NCBI GenBank assembly: GCA_025890175.1
Contig: JANPYM010000005.1
Span: forward strand, 1,254,440 to 1,318,439
DNA: 64,000 nucleotides
Direction: 5' to 3'
Origin: Ciborinia camelliae
Lineage: Eukaryota; Ascomycota; Leotiomycetes; Helotiales; Sclerotiniaceae
This document shows, piece after piece, positions 12,106 through 24,096 of this stretch. The position numbers were made by a program, and so were the translations under genes. Position 1 is the first letter of the stretch, and each line of letters starts with the position of its first letter. Below the pieces are notes generated by a model. The model was not told the origin of the DNA, searched no databases, and saw only the letters and a program-made list of their open reading frames with translations.

Positions 12106-12544
12106 GAACGAGAGTGAAATGAAAAAGACAAAGTAAAGAAGAATTGCATTAAATTAAAAGAGTGTCCGCAAAGGCGATAGAAAGGTAATAAATAACAGAG
12201 AAAAAGAGGGCATTGGAAAATGGGAAAAACCAAAAGATAGGTACCTACTCAGCTCGTATGGGTTGGGTTGGGTTAGGTTAGGGTTGGGATTGAGTTGGTT
12301 GATGCTTTTCGAAACAGATTGATGGGTTGAAAGTCCCGTTAACCTTGTCACTTTTTATTTATTTTTATGTACCACCTGGGCAACAGGAATAGGAATTTTG
12401 AATCGGCTGAATCAGCTGAATCAGCTGATCAATCGTATTCATTACCGAATGTAGGCAGGTAGTACCTCCTAGTAACAGATAGTAGATAGTACCTATCTTA
12501 GCGGAGGTACTAGGGATTTAAAAATAGTGATTTTATTATAATTA

Positions 12545-13130
12545 GGTTTGAAAACTATATTTTAGTTGGTGGAGTATTTGTATTATATTTAAAAATAAAG
12601 TATTTTTGAAAATAAAGTGTTTTTGAAAATATAAAGTGTTTTTGAAAATATAAAACGTTTTTGAAAATAAAAATTGTTTTTAAATATTTTTGATTTAAAA
12701 AAAAATAAAAAGAAATATCAATTAATTAAAATATTTCATATTTTTTATTTTAATTTCATTTTTTTTTTTAATTTTGAAATTCAAATCAAATATATTATCA
12801 TTATACTATAAAGGATATGTTTTGTTTTGTTTTGATTTGATTAATTAAAAATAAATAAAATTATATAGTTAAAATAGTTTTAAAAACGATTTATTTTTAA
12901 AAACGTTTTATATTTTCAAAAACGTTTTATTTTCAAAAACGTTTTATTTTCAAAAACGTTTTATTTTCAAAAACAATTTATTTTTAGAATTAATTTATAT
13001 TTTCAAATATAATTTATATTTTCAAATATAATTTATATTTTCAAATATAATTTATATTTTCAAATATAATTTATATTTTCAAATACAATTTATATTTTTA
13101 AATATAGTCTAAATACTATGTTTTGAAACC
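12545..13130. mobile_element. AT-rich foldback element, about 586 bp
   Basis: The ends are inverted: GGTTTGAAAAC at 12545 and GTTTTGAAACC ending at 13130. Inside, the left arm (about 12587-12690) repeats TTTTTGAAAATAAA-type units and the right arm (about 12880-12990) repeats the complementary CGTTTTATTTTCAAAAA unit. A further 18-base unit (TTTCAAATATAATTTATA) is repeated about six times at 12994-13098. The arms can pair into a long hairpin around an AT-rich centre. There is no coding capacity. This resembles foldback or MITE-like elements. No clear target duplication was identified, so mobility is inferred. Confidence 0.55.
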
Positions 13131-13570
13131 GGCCATCTCCACTAAGGTACCTACACTTCTAATATAAATCAGTCCATGGAAATGTGAATGGATGAGTTTC
13201 ATCCAGACTTCTAATTCGTTAGGTATCCATCCATCTATCCCCCAGTAGTAGCCTTACAGATCTGAGCAGAGTGACCGGACGAGGCTGAAGAACCATAGAA
13301 AAGCCAGCCTGTCTACCAATCACATTCAAGGCACAGGGTTATGTTCAGCCAGAGATCAAAGCTTCAATGATGGATTGCTAGATAGGTTAATAATAATAAC
13401 CATGTACGAAGTATGGAGTATCTGTACCTTCAAGGTTCTCAAGAATTCCTTCCAGTAGTAGAGGTAGGTAGATAGTAGGTAGGTAGTGTTCACCATGCAG
13501 CGCTTACCTCACCTGAGTACCTGGTACTAAAAAGTAGGCAATAAAAGTCCTTTGATTATTGAAATCACCT

Positions 13571-13674
13571 TAGAAAGCAAGAGTAGAAAGCAAGAGTAGA
13601 AAGCAAGAGTAGAAAGCAAGAGTAGAAAGCAAGAGTAGAAAGCAAGAGTAGAAAGCAAGAGTAGAAAGCAAGAC
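13571..13674. repeat. 13-bp tandem repeat, eight copies
   Basis: Unit TAGAAAGCAAGAG repeated eight times with no divergence until the final copy, which ends AGAC. The perfection suggests recent expansion by slippage. Confidence 0.95.
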
Positions 13675-13920
13675 TCCCAATAGACACTTTCAAGTAGGTA
13701 CGGTAGGTACAGTACGCACAGTCCTAACTAATAATAAGGTAGCTGTTACTCTTTTCCAAGGTTTGCTCTATCATTCCACCTAGTTCAATGCAGGTGTTCA
13801 CATTCATAATTGGAAAGGCATCAATTGATTTGATTTCCCCTTTGTGTGACTCAATCATTGGATCTAGTCAACCAATAGTTGGTGTTTCTATACTAGGACC
13901 TACTTACTGTACGGAGTAGG

Positions 13921-13947
13921 AACCTACCTACCTACCTACCTACCTAC
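13921..13947. repeat. CCTA tetranucleotide run
   Basis: About six copies of CCTA. This is one of many GGTA/TACC runs in intergenic DNA of this window. Confidence 0.85.
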
Positions 13948-14450
13948 GGTATGATTCAGTACTAGGTATTATTCACACTACACCACATCACCTAGGCAGA
14001 TACTCTTTGACCCGTTGACGTATTGATTCACATATTACTACCTACCTATATACATTTAACCATCATAACTTCAATCAATTGCCACTACCTTCCAAGGTTG
14101 TATGACTAGACTAAATTCATTGGTCTTCTCACCTCTTCTCACCTCTTCTCTTCTCTTGTAGCCGTGATTCATTAGGTATACCCATTGATTAATGATCTTT
14201 CCAAGGTTGGGTATGACACTAGGCTGTACTAAAATATTAGTCCTCCGGTTCCTCTGCTTCTGACTGGGGTCATTTAAGCGACCACGAGGCTTTGACATAA
14301 AGGCATCTCAAAGCCCACCTCCAGTTCCTCTTCCCATTTACACACAACACAAACAACCAACAACTCCTCTTCACAGTCAACTTTACTCCTTTCAAATAAA
14401 ACCACATTTCTTAATATCCCATTAATACAAAGACAATATCATCTTTCAAA

Positions 14451-15158
14451 ATGTCTGAGGGCACATCCACCACCACCACCCACATTTCTCTTGTCAGTAA
14501 TGACAATGTATCGCTCGTTGTTGGTAAGTTACCCCGCCTGCATATCTACATATTGCGATATTCTACATTTGCAGATCATGCCAATGCTAACTTCATCAAT
14601 AGAGCGTGTTGTCGCTGAGCGCTCCATGTTGATCAAGAACATGTTGGAGGATCTCGGAGATGGAATTCTTGATACTCCGGTTCCTATTCCCAACGTAAGT
14701 TTCACTTTTAATTTGATGAGTACCAATCTAACAATCCTATCTCTTTATAGGTCAATGAGGCTGTCCTCCGCAAGGTCATTGAGTGGGCAGAGCACCACAA
14801 GCATGATCCAACCCCAGCTGCCGACGATGACTCCGATAGTCGCAGGAAGACCACTGATATTGAGGAGTGGGATCAAAAGTTTATGCAAGTTGACCAAGAG
14901 ATGTTGTTCGAGATTATCCTCGTAAGTTGATACTTGCTTCAACTACAAAATAATTTGATAATCTCTAACAATTCATAACAGGCTGCCAACTATCTCGATA
15001 TCAAGGCCCTCCTAGATGTTGGATGCAAGACTGTTGCCAATATGATCAAGGGAAAGTCTCCAGAGGAAATCCGCAAAACCTTCAACATCACAAATGACTT
15101 CACCCCTGAGGAGGAGGAGCAAATTCGTCGGGAGAACGAGTGGGCCGAGGATCGTTAA
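14451..15158 (+). CDS. skp1: Skp1, SCF ubiquitin ligase adaptor
   Basis: Exons 14451-14523, 14603-14694, 14751-14921 and 14982-15158 give 170 aa, the usual Skp1 size. The product links F-box proteins to cullin 1 in the nucleus and cytoplasm; the Aspergillus orthologue is known as sulfur controller C. The N-terminal POZ-like fold begins [22 protein letters not shown]. The acidic loop [13 protein letters not shown], the [17 protein letters not shown] strand/helix and the C-terminal F-box-binding helices [20 protein letters not shown]...NDFTPEEE are all present. The usual WCEDR end reads WAEDR. Intron 1 uses the second of two candidate acceptors (ending at 14602), because only this one continues the VERVVAERS frame. 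Confidence 0.96.
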
Positions 15159-18003
15159 GCCACTCATTGGGTTTGAACCAACTCAACATGGTATAATGAT
15201 TTGGGGGTTGTGGATAAATTTGCTGCTGGTGGATAGCATTATGAGGAGCTTTCTGGTTGTTCCTTCAATATCAACCGAAAGTCCAGGTTTATACACTTTC
15301 AAGGCGTGAGGGGTTCAAACATGTTTTACTTTCCTTCGGGGTCTACAGTGTGCGCATGGGGGCGTTATGGCAGATACTTTAAGTTTGCTGACTCTAGGTT
15401 TGTCTTTGAAGGATAATCACATGGTCAGCAATCAAAAGTACAGGTAGATATGATTACACAGTGATATTCCAACGTTCTGTTTGGTCTTTTCTTATAATGT
15501 GAATTCATGAAAACAGTTGCTGTGAAAATGTTACCATTTCTTCTAGATTCTTGCAACCTACACCCTCATGTAATGATGTCACGGAAAATATATACAAGTT
15601 GGAAAACTTGGGTGATTCTTTCTTTTCTGGATTACAATCGCACTGGTACTAAAACATTATGTTTGGTATCCCATGGATATGAGGGAGGGGAGTTCTTTCC
15701 AAGCAGCTTCTGAATTGCAAGCTGCCTTCTCAGATAGCGTTTCTTGGATCGTTCTTTCTATTCTGCGCATTACAATTGTATAAGTATTTGTATCATCATC
15801 ATTGACAGATTATCATCACTGGCATTCTTCGCTGGCATACTCGTCACCTTTTTGTTATCTCGAACTTCTAAATTGTTGTCTTCTCACAAATAAGGTAGGT
15901 AGTTATCACAAGGCCACTGCTATTACTTTCTTCATCATGTTTTAAGCTTCGAGCTTGTGGTCTTTTGGGGAATGGACGATTTGAGGTGATGGTTAGGTTA
16001 GGTATGTGCCTAGGTACCTATGTCCTATGTTTTAGTCATTGTATTGATTGATATTGCTAAAGGCTTGCTTCTCATCCCGAGTCTTCCTAGATGTATCTAT
16101 ATTCCCTTGATGTCATGAGGTTTTCTTCTTGCCCAGGGAAAGTTTTCGATACTCGTTATCGCTGGCGCTGAAAACTAGCTACCTACTAGGTAGGTACTTA
16201 CTGTGTTGTACATTGCATTACCAAATGAATCTTTCCAAGGCTGGCTGGGGTTGGAAGCTTTTCTTCTTTTCTTTGCTCTTCGTTTCTAAGGTTTCATGTT
16301 ATGATGTAATCGTGCATTGTATTTGGAGAACAATATTCTCAACATGAGTTTTTAGATTCTGTTTCCTCACTATCCCTAAAGCCATTTCTGCTCCAAACCC
16401 GAAAACTTCAGTACATACCATGCATGGTATATTCTTTTTCTTCTCTTTTCGAGTCTTCTCTTTTCGAGTCTTCTCTCTTCGAGTCTTCTCTCTTCGAGTC
16501 TTCTCTTTTCGAGTCTTCTCTTTTCGAGTCTTCTCTTCTCAACCCTACGTATTCCTACCATACTATTTGTCTTCCCAACCTAACCCCCTCCCATCCCCAT
16601 CTACAATCTCCATAGCATAGTGACCCATCCCTCTCATTACTATTCATCATCATGTACCTCTTTAACTCCCCGCCCTCCCCCTTTCATATTTAACCCCTGC
16701 CCATCTATTCTCCCATATCAACGAACTATTTTCCCACCAGTGTGTTCTTTCCAATCACAATCTCCCTCCCCATTGCTTAATTTCCTAATCTCCTCAGTTC
16801 ACCTACTATAGTGATCCATCCTAACATATCCGATTTGTCTTCTGCATACAGACCATACTGTACCATAATAGGTATATATATACATTTACAATCCACCCCG
16901 ATGTAGCTTAAAAGTGCCAAGAACCATTAGAAAACCTGCTACCTACGAGACATAGATGCAACGAGAATTATGGGTTCACATATCCTCCTGATATCATGAT
17001 AGGACAGTAGAAAAATATGTTCATATACTCCCTACACCTACGGCCTGCACGTAAGCACTGTATAAATTATTAAGTTGACTTAATTTGGCTCCAAAGTTGG
17101 GGATGGAAGTCAAGTCAGAGGTAGGTAATATATACTAGGTACCTAGGTATGCTAAGGATGAGTGGGGTTGTGGATGAGTGTGGGGTAAATGGAGTACGGT
17201 TCTTGGAGGTGGGATGGATGTGATATGGCTGCCAAATAGAAAAATGAGGAGGGAAGAGTGATACAGAGAATAGATGAGGGTGGGGAAAGGGCCGTTGCTA
17301 GACGGGAGAATGAAAGAGTGAGTAGAGAAAGCATTTATGGCTATGAAGTGACTTGGGGATTGATCGAAGAAATGCAGGGGAAGAATATCCCGGGATTGTA
17401 AAAATCAGGCAGATTTTGTTGTATTATGTCCGTAAAAACCGAGTGGGGTGTGAAACAGTGTTCAAGTTGGATATCCGGTTCGAGTGTAGGTCTTGCGAGA
17501 GGCTCTCTGGATCCTCGAACATATTTCTGAGGAAAGCTCAAAATGCGCATGTGGTTCATCGGGTCGAAGGCGATTAAGCCTACGTCACGGTCACAAAGCG
17601 TAATCCTCTCAAACCCCCAATAATGTAACATGGAGAAATCAGCAAAACATCCCATTTCCTCACTGAATCACTTTGCTATAAACACTGTGATCCTCTCTCA
17701 ATCGCAATATATGCCATTCATTGAACCGGCCTAGCAATCAGATATGTTACGCCTCCCTTTTCCCAAAGCATCATCCATCAGTTGTACCCTCCTTCCAAAC
17801 CAAGCAAAAATTATCATTTCATTTCTTCATGCTCCTCCCTCATAAAAGTTGACATTCGTATCTCTTGAGATCGTGCGAATTCGGAATAAGTAGAGTATGG
17901 TTTGGTGGACAGGTGAGAAGCGGGAAAAAGAGAAAATTGTATGAGCGTAGGTAGAGGTTGAGGAGAAGATGGAATATTTTGCTGTTGTTGTAAGGTGATG
18001 CAT
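15159..18003. other. Intergenic region between skp1 and rpl39
   Basis: Nearly 2.9 kb with no supported gene. It includes a 15-bp tandem repeat (16441-16540), pyrimidine-rich tracts at 16560-16830 and scattered GGTA motifs. A 104-aa minus-strand frame at 17341-17655 and the repeat-derived frames show no domain. Confidence 0.5.
16441..16540. repeat. 15-bp tandem repeat, six copies and a partial one
   Basis: Unit TTCTCTTTTCGAGTC, with copies three and four carrying CTCTTC. Since 15 is a multiple of three, several frames stay open across it on both strands; these are not genes. Confidence 0.95.
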
Positions 18004-18532
18004 CTAGAGACCGATACGAGTCTTTCTCCAGTGACGTCTCTTGGCGTTGTATCTGTTTGATTTTATTAGTCAAATGCTGGACCGAAATTGTTGATGTTCG
18101 ATGATATGATTCCTCCCGATTTTAAATCGTCGCAAGTAGAATTGGAAGCGGTGTAAATCTGTTGTTTGTGCTGGTGCTCTGGGGATCGTAATTCATAAAC
18201 ATACCGGATGGTGTTACCAGTCCTCAAACGGATCCATTGTGGAATGGGTCTGTTTTGCTTTTGGGCTCTCGCAAGCTTCTGCTTGGTGCGGAATGACTTT
18301 TGGGACTGTAGGAGAGTATCGAATTAGCATCTGTATAATTCTCCATGTTGCATTTTTTCTCCTTCCTCCTCAGCCAGATGACGTTGTTGGTATTCGAGAT
18401 CGATAGTTCCCATCTTCAGTTCCGCGCCCATGAATCAACAGTCCTCCAACTCTTTCGAAACCTTCCCAAAAAAAATTCCAATCCAAGCAATTGACGTGTG
18501 CGCCATCGAGGAAGAGTAGTACATACCGGCAT
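18004..18532 (-). CDS. rpl39: 60S ribosomal protein eL39
   Basis: Three exons (18532-18527, 18305-18205 and 18052-18004) encode exactly 51 aa, the universal size of eL39. The protein is very basic and lies near the peptide exit tunnel of the large subunit. The sequence runs [19 protein letters not shown], then [20 protein letters not shown], then [11 protein letters not shown]. The first coding exon is only six bases (ATGCCG). Intron 1 is 221 bases and intron 2 is 152 bases, longer than most introns here, as is common for fungal ribosomal protein genes. The donor of intron 2 splits an Arg codon (CG|A). The gene is too short and too interrupted to appear as a long ORF. Confidence 0.95.
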
Positions 18533-19116
18533 CTTGAAAAGTCGGCGTCGATATTGTCGTTGTCGTGCTGAATCGAGAAGTTTTGGTTGAGGTTCAATGG
18601 ATTCCACACACCAAAAATATCTGACGAGGGCTATATTTCTCGGTTGCCCTTTTCATAAACATTAAGGCTTTCAGGCCAATACTCAGAATCCCGACCTCCA
18701 CCTGGGCAGCTGATTCCGAACCACGTGAACGGCCTCTTGGAATTAAAGTTCTGACTAAGCATGATCGGGAATTCACAGCTCCGCGATTAGGATTGGAAAT
18801 ACGGTAAGGCACTGGCTGCATGTCAACCTTAGCAACAACTTGGAAGTTAACCTCGTAAAACAGATACCTATCATCTGAGTAGAAAGTGCTAACCTTTCGA
18901 AACTGAAAGACACCCCGAACCGTGCGAACGATCAAAATAACACGACGAATTACGAACTTAATCCATTTGGTGTAATTTATTGAGGATAAGATTGTGACAA
19001 AGAAAGGAGGATTCTAAGAAGATAAGGATAGGGGACAGCTAAGCACAGTTGTTTGGAGGTCAATTTGGGAAGAAAAGGATAGAGGACACAGAATACCATT
19101 ACAAAAGCTAGCAAAT
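18533..19116. other. Shared upstream region of rpl39 and arl1
   Basis: 584 bases between two divergent starts. It probably holds both promoters. A 113-aa minus-strand frame inside it (18594-18935) overlaps the expected leader of the ribosomal protein gene and shows no domain. Confidence 0.5.
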
Positions 19117-19937
19117 ATGGGCGCAAGTGTCTCGTGGCTGTCGGGGATGTTATTTTCGAAGAAGGAGATTCGGATATTGATCTTAGGACTGGTGAGTAGC
19201 AGATTGAATACCTCATTGAGGAACAGTAAAGAAGAAGGGAAGCTAATATATCTGCAAAATTATTAGGATAACGCTGGAAAGACCACATTATTATACAGAT
19301 TGAAGGTTAGCAATTGTAGACTCGGACTCTACGGGAGGGTCTAGATGCTAACAGGAACTCGTAGATTGGAGAAGTGGTAACTACGATACCGACAATTGGA
19401 TTCAATGTGGAATCAGTGACATACAAAAATTTAAACTTCAATGTTTGGGTAAGCTCATAATCCTTATCCTTCGTTTTCCTAGATCTGCCATCTAGCAATT
19501 CTCCGACTGACTTGTTTTGCACAGGATCTTGGAGGTCAGACATCGATTCGACCCTATTGGCGCTGCTACTACGCCAATACCGCTGCTGTGATATTCGTTA
19601 TTGATTCCACAGATATCGACCGGCTAGGTACTGCATCCGAAGAATTGGCAGCAATGTTGAACGAAGATGAGTTGAAGGATGCCGCATTACTGGTATTTGC
19701 GAATAAACAAGATCAACCGGGGGCAAAAGGAGCTGGTGAGATCTCCGAGGCATTAAGACTAGGAGAGTTAAGGGATAGAAATTGGAGTATAGTGGCATGT
19801 AGTGCTGTGGATGGTAGTGGTGTGGATGAGGGGATGGATTGGCTTGTTGTAAGTTTTCCAATTATTTGAGTGGCGAATCCAGTTGAAGAATGACGGCACT
19901 AACACGAGAACAGCAAACTGTGCAGCAAGAGGCGTAA
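19117..19937 (+). CDS. arl1: Arl1-type small GTPase
   Basis: Exons 19117-19191, 19267-19305, 19365-19448, 19525-19848 and 19914-19937 give 181 aa. Arl1 acts at the trans-Golgi, recruiting GRIP-domain golgins when GTP-bound. Visible marks are the N-terminal MGASVS (Gly2 myristoylation site), P-loop GLDNAGKT (24-31), switch [10 protein letters not shown], switch [15 protein letters not shown] (67-79), NKQD (126-129) and a C-terminal SAVDGSG. The last coding exon is only 24 bases (QTVQQEA). [10 protein letters not shown] after the DLGGQT motif fits Arl1 rather than Arf1. Assignment to the ARF family is certain; to Arl1 very likely. Confidence 0.95.
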
Positions 19938-22508
19938 TAGAGGAAGAAGAAACTGAAAGCGACCTTGTATTATCATCATGATATGTATCTATACACCAGT
20001 TGAATAATTGATGGAAAGGATGAAACTGGAGTCTGGGGTACAAATGTTAAGTTCCATGGCTTCACTACACTGATGGATATGAACCAGACCATTATTCCTG
20101 GGAGTATAATAGATAAATGGGCATGTTTTTGCATCTACATCTGGGGCGGGAACACTACATTCGAACCTCTATTTGTAATTGGGCCTTTTAGATTGATGAT
20201 ATAGTGATAAATTCATATTGACATTGATCTGGTTGCTTCGAGTACCATGAATATAGCAGAAAATATGGCTCCAGGTTCTCTCCTCGATAGTTGGTGACGT
20301 AGGGCTATTTCTGCTTTGTGATACAGTTGAGTCTGGATCTATGAAGTTGTAAAGGCTTAGAAAGGCGCGACAAGAGTAAGGAGCGCTCAGGGAGCTGGTC
20401 CATGAGTGCCATATGTACCACATGCGTAATCGAAAAAAATTGTGCTGTCACAGGACAGTGTACATGGTCTCTGCCAGATCTTCGCCGAATAGCAATTTGG
20501 AGAGAAAAAAAGCCCATATCAACATCACAATTCCCATATGTGCAGCTAGAGGTTTAGTGAAACCCTTGAAACAACGAAAGTATAATTCATATGATAGATA
20601 CCGAGCTTTGGGATTTGATGAAGATCAGAACTTAGAAGGCTGGTTGAAGCTAGATTAATTCGGATAGTGAACCTTGAAGCTGGGTACCCGCTGTCAAGAA
20701 ACCCCTTGGAATATCTTCAAACCATTCCAATATAAGAAGTTATAATACCTTCTAATATAAAAAGATAAAGTCATGTTGATTACTACATATCTGTAAGATA
20801 CCTACCTACTCGAATACAAGAATAACCGCCGCCATTAGGTTTCAATATCAAGCGGCGAATTCCACCTTTGGGAATGTCGTTTTCCCATGGCTATTACCGG
20901 CTCTTTTTCCGAAACTCCTTGGGGAAAAATGCACCCGATATGGTAAAAAGTACAACAATCTTGACATACATGTCTCCGAGATGTTTGCAAAGAGCACAGA
21001 TAGCATCTCGCTGTGTTGCACCGTGCTGTATGCCTATGTAATAGATGATAACTATTCGGCGTCGGTGATAATATTTTTGAGCATAAGACCCATCGAGATT
21101 CGAGATATGCTTTAAAATGCCCCACAATGGCTCTGTAACAACGATGCAATGTGCTTAATGTAACCAGGATATTGATCAGGGATTTGTTGCAAAAGAAGGT
21201 GGGGGATGTTGAGTGACGGCATCGACGTGATGATATGATATGACCATGTAAGATTTTGGTTACTATGACAGTGTTCAACAAAAGAGGAAAAATTATACAT
21301 GTCATGTTGCAAAAGCGAGGATATATTATTCTGACTAATAAAGGGGTACCTAGGGTAAAGAACTAGAAGTTTTTATTAGACGGAGGATAAAATCTAGGAA
21401 AGTGGCGCTACATGTCGGTACCTACCTAGGTAGGTACGGTCCTAGCTAGGTATCCTTATGGATATTACTGACTGTTCAAAATGCGGAGAAAAGCGGAAAG
21501 CACTAAACTCTGACAAGAAAAGAAATACCTATATGAGATTAGGTACGTCTTGGTACCCCGAGTTATATGCAAGCGTGAGGTTACTAGGGACGAATGCGAG
21601 TGCGGAGTTCGAATACCTCTAGACCCTGGTTAATAAGTAAAAAGAACTCGGTCGGGTTCTTTTGCGAGTGGAAATTACGTAGGTAGGTAGGCCTAAGATA
21701 CCTAGGTACCTAGGTAAATACTAGCCGTGTTGGTGAATAGAATCTATCTAGATCTTATAATCTCGGAGGGCTTCATTTGGCCATTTTAGTCGTTTAGTTT
21801 TTGTCTAAGAGATCCATAGTAGGTAGAAAGGAGAAAGGAGAAGGGACAGAAATAGAAATATGGTGGCAAGACCTTTCATATCTTTCTGTATTAACACCAG
21901 AAGAAATCCCAAAAGAATGGTCGAATGGTCATCGGCCATCGTCATCGGTCATCCTCCATCCGTATCCGTACTCGTACTCATACTCGAATCATCTTAGGTA
22001 TGGATTAGCTGATTATTGCCATCCATAGCCATACATATCAGACGGACCTCGGGAGTACAGTGTTTCCTTTATGCGGAATGCGGAATGCGGAATGATCCCC
22101 ACCCCACCTCAACATAAGGGCTCCACTATTAATAAGGTACCTAGGTAGGTAGTTCGAGACCTTGCTTATTTTACTAATGCAGTTATCAATTACCTCATTA
22201 TGATTGGTTGCCACCAAGGAGGGGTACTTCCCGGAATTCTGCCTTAAGGTTAACCTTTACCTAGTACCTATAGCTATTTATTTCCATTCCTCCATTTCTT
22301 GTGTCAAACTGACTTCTGCCTTCCAACCTCTTCTTATCTTCTTTTAATTCATCAAAGATTCCCATCCTCTCCATAAATCATCAAAGTTATTTCACTTGTA
22401 ACTTGAACACCTAGGTCCTCATCAACCAAGGGCTCAAACTATCTCATTATCACATCCACGGTCTACTTGTGCGACAACAGCAAGACAACAGCAATACGAA
22501 TAGCAATC
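19938..22508. other. Intergenic region between arl1 and the catalase gene
   Basis: About 2.6 kb. Minus-strand frames at 20835-21305 (156 aa) and 20894-21127 and a plus-strand frame at 20413-20658 show no recognisable domain and no convincing intron chain. The right half is full of TACCTAGGTA-type palindromes (21417-21450, 21678-21715 and 22135-22152), CATCGGTCATC-like repeats near 21940 and a GCGGAAT repeat at 22075-22094. Confidence 0.5.
21418..21437. repeat. Perfect 20-bp palindrome built from GGTA units
   Basis: GTACCTACCT directly followed by AGGTAGGTAC, with further CCTAGCTAGG alongside. It lies in the catalase upstream region, about 1.1 kb before the start. Confidence 0.9.
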
Positions 22509-24096
22509 ATGGTTGCCGATGATAAGCCCGCCTCTACCTTTAGGTATAATGAGGCACCAGTCTACACAACCTCCAATGGATGTCCTGTCAGACACCCAGA
22601 GGAATTTCAGAGAATTGGTACCAATGGACCACTTCTCCTTCAAGATTTCCATTTGATCGATTTGTTGGCACATTTCGATCGTGAACGTATTCCGGAGCGC
22701 GTTGTGCACGCTAAAGGTGCTGGAGCTTATGGAGGTAAGTTCTCATACTGTATATTTCCTCGGTCGTCACCATGCTAATAGATTATCCGTAGAGTTTGAA
22801 GTTACACACGATATCAGTGACATCACTACCATCGACATGCTCAACCAAGTTGGCAAGAAGACCCCTCTTGTCACACGTTTCTCAACTGTCGGTGGTGAAA
22901 AGGGTTCTCCAGATTCCGCTCGTGACCCAAGAGGTTTCTCCATCAAATTTTACACCGAAGAGGGTAACTGGGATTGGGTTTACAACAACACACCTGTTTT
23001 TTTCCTCCGAGACCCCACCAAGTTCCCCCTCTTCATTCACACACAAAAGCGAAACCCACAGACAAACTTGAAGGATGCTACCATGTTCTGGGATTACCTC
23101 TCCACTCATCAAGAGGCCGTTCACCAAGTTATGCACCTTTTCAGTGACCGTGGTACTCCATATTCATACAGACATATGAATGGATACTCTGGTCACACCC
23201 ACAAGTGGCTCAAGCCTGATGGTACCTTCAACTATGTTCAAGTCCACTTGAAGACAGACCAAGGAAGCAAGACCTTCAATAACGAGGAGGCTGGCAAGAT
23301 GGCATCAGAGAACCCAGATTGGCACACTCAAGACCTATTCGACGCAATTGACAAAGGAAACTACCCAAGCTGGAGCGTCTTCGTTCAAGTCCTTTCCCCA
23401 GAACAGGCTGAGAAGTTCCGCTGGAATATCTTCGACTTGACCAAGGTTTGGCCACAGGCTGAGGTTCCATTGAGACCATTCGGCAAAATGACCCTGAACA
23501 AGAATGTTGAGAACTACTTCGCCGAAATTGAGCAGGTTGCCTTCTCGCCATCTCATTTGGTTCCAGGTGTTGAGCCATCTGCCGACCCTGTTCTCCAGTC
23601 CCGCCTGTTCTCATACCCAGATACCCACCGTCACCGTCTCGGTGTTAACTACCAACAAATTCCAGTCAATGCTCCTCTCCGAGCTTTCAACCCATTCCAC
23701 CGTGATGGTGCTATGGCCGTCAATGGAAATTATGGAGCCAACCCCAACTATCCATCTTCATACCGAAAGCTGACTCACAGGCCTGTCAAGGCCACCAATG
23801 ACCATGAGAAGTGGTCCGGTGCTGCTTTGAGCTTCTTGTCCGAGGTCGGTCCAGAGGATTACGTTCAAGCCAAGGGCCTCTGGGATGTCCTCGGAAAGCA
23901 AGAAGGCCAACAAGCCAACTTCGTCGGTAACGTATCTGGTCATTTGTCCGCTGCCAAGGAAGATACTCGTAAGCGTACATACGAGATGTTCAGCAGAGTC
24001 GACAAGGATCTCGGTGCCAAGATTGAAGAGGCAACTGAGAAGTTGGCACCTGCTCCTAATAGCAAAGCTGCTGGATCTGCTCAATCTCGCTTGTAG
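22509..24096 (+). CDS. Monofunctional heme catalase, probably peroxisomal
   Basis: Exons 22509-22734 and 22793-24096 give 509 aa, the small-subunit catalase size. The enzyme dismutates hydrogen peroxide. Conserved parts are [23 protein letters not shown] with the catalytic His at position 67, [20 protein letters not shown], the distal-side [11 protein letters not shown] with its Asn, and the proximal [17 protein letters not shown] carrying the heme-ligand Tyr. The protein ends in SRL, a peroxisomal targeting type 1 variant, and no signal peptide is visible, so peroxisomal import is likely. Exon coding is C-rich at third positions, which suggests high expression. The start at 22509 gives the family N-terminus; an in-frame CTG/ATG extension from 22467 looks like leader. 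Confidence 0.96.

Larger units (their letters stand above)
13131..14450. other. Repeat-rich intergenic region upstream of skp1
   Basis: Contains a 13-bp tandem repeat, GGTA/TACC runs (13463-13486 and 13921-13947) and the CT-rich leader of the skp1 gene. No supported ORF. Confidence 0.5.

Noticed and set aside
16376..16620. Overlapping open frames of 60 to 66 aa on both strands
   Set aside because: They arise from a 15-bp tandem repeat that has no stop in several frames; the peptides are pure repeats.
17341..17655. 104-aa minus-strand ORF
   Set aside because: No recognisable motif, no intron chain and no neighbouring promoter signal; length within chance expectation.
18306..18526. Intronic snoRNA in the eL39 gene
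   Set aside because: No convincing C-box/D-box pair with a terminal stem was found in either intron.
20835..21305. 156-aa minus-strand ORF with several Cys and His
   Set aside because: Looked briefly like a zinc protein, but the spacing fits no known finger and another frame is equally open; judged chance or decayed sequence.
21560..21635. Possible tRNA (GAGTTCGAATACC resembles a B box)
   Set aside because: No matching A box or acceptor stem could be folded around it.
23276..23614. Antisense ORFs inside the catalase gene
   Set aside because: Shadows of a strongly coding exon with biased codon use.
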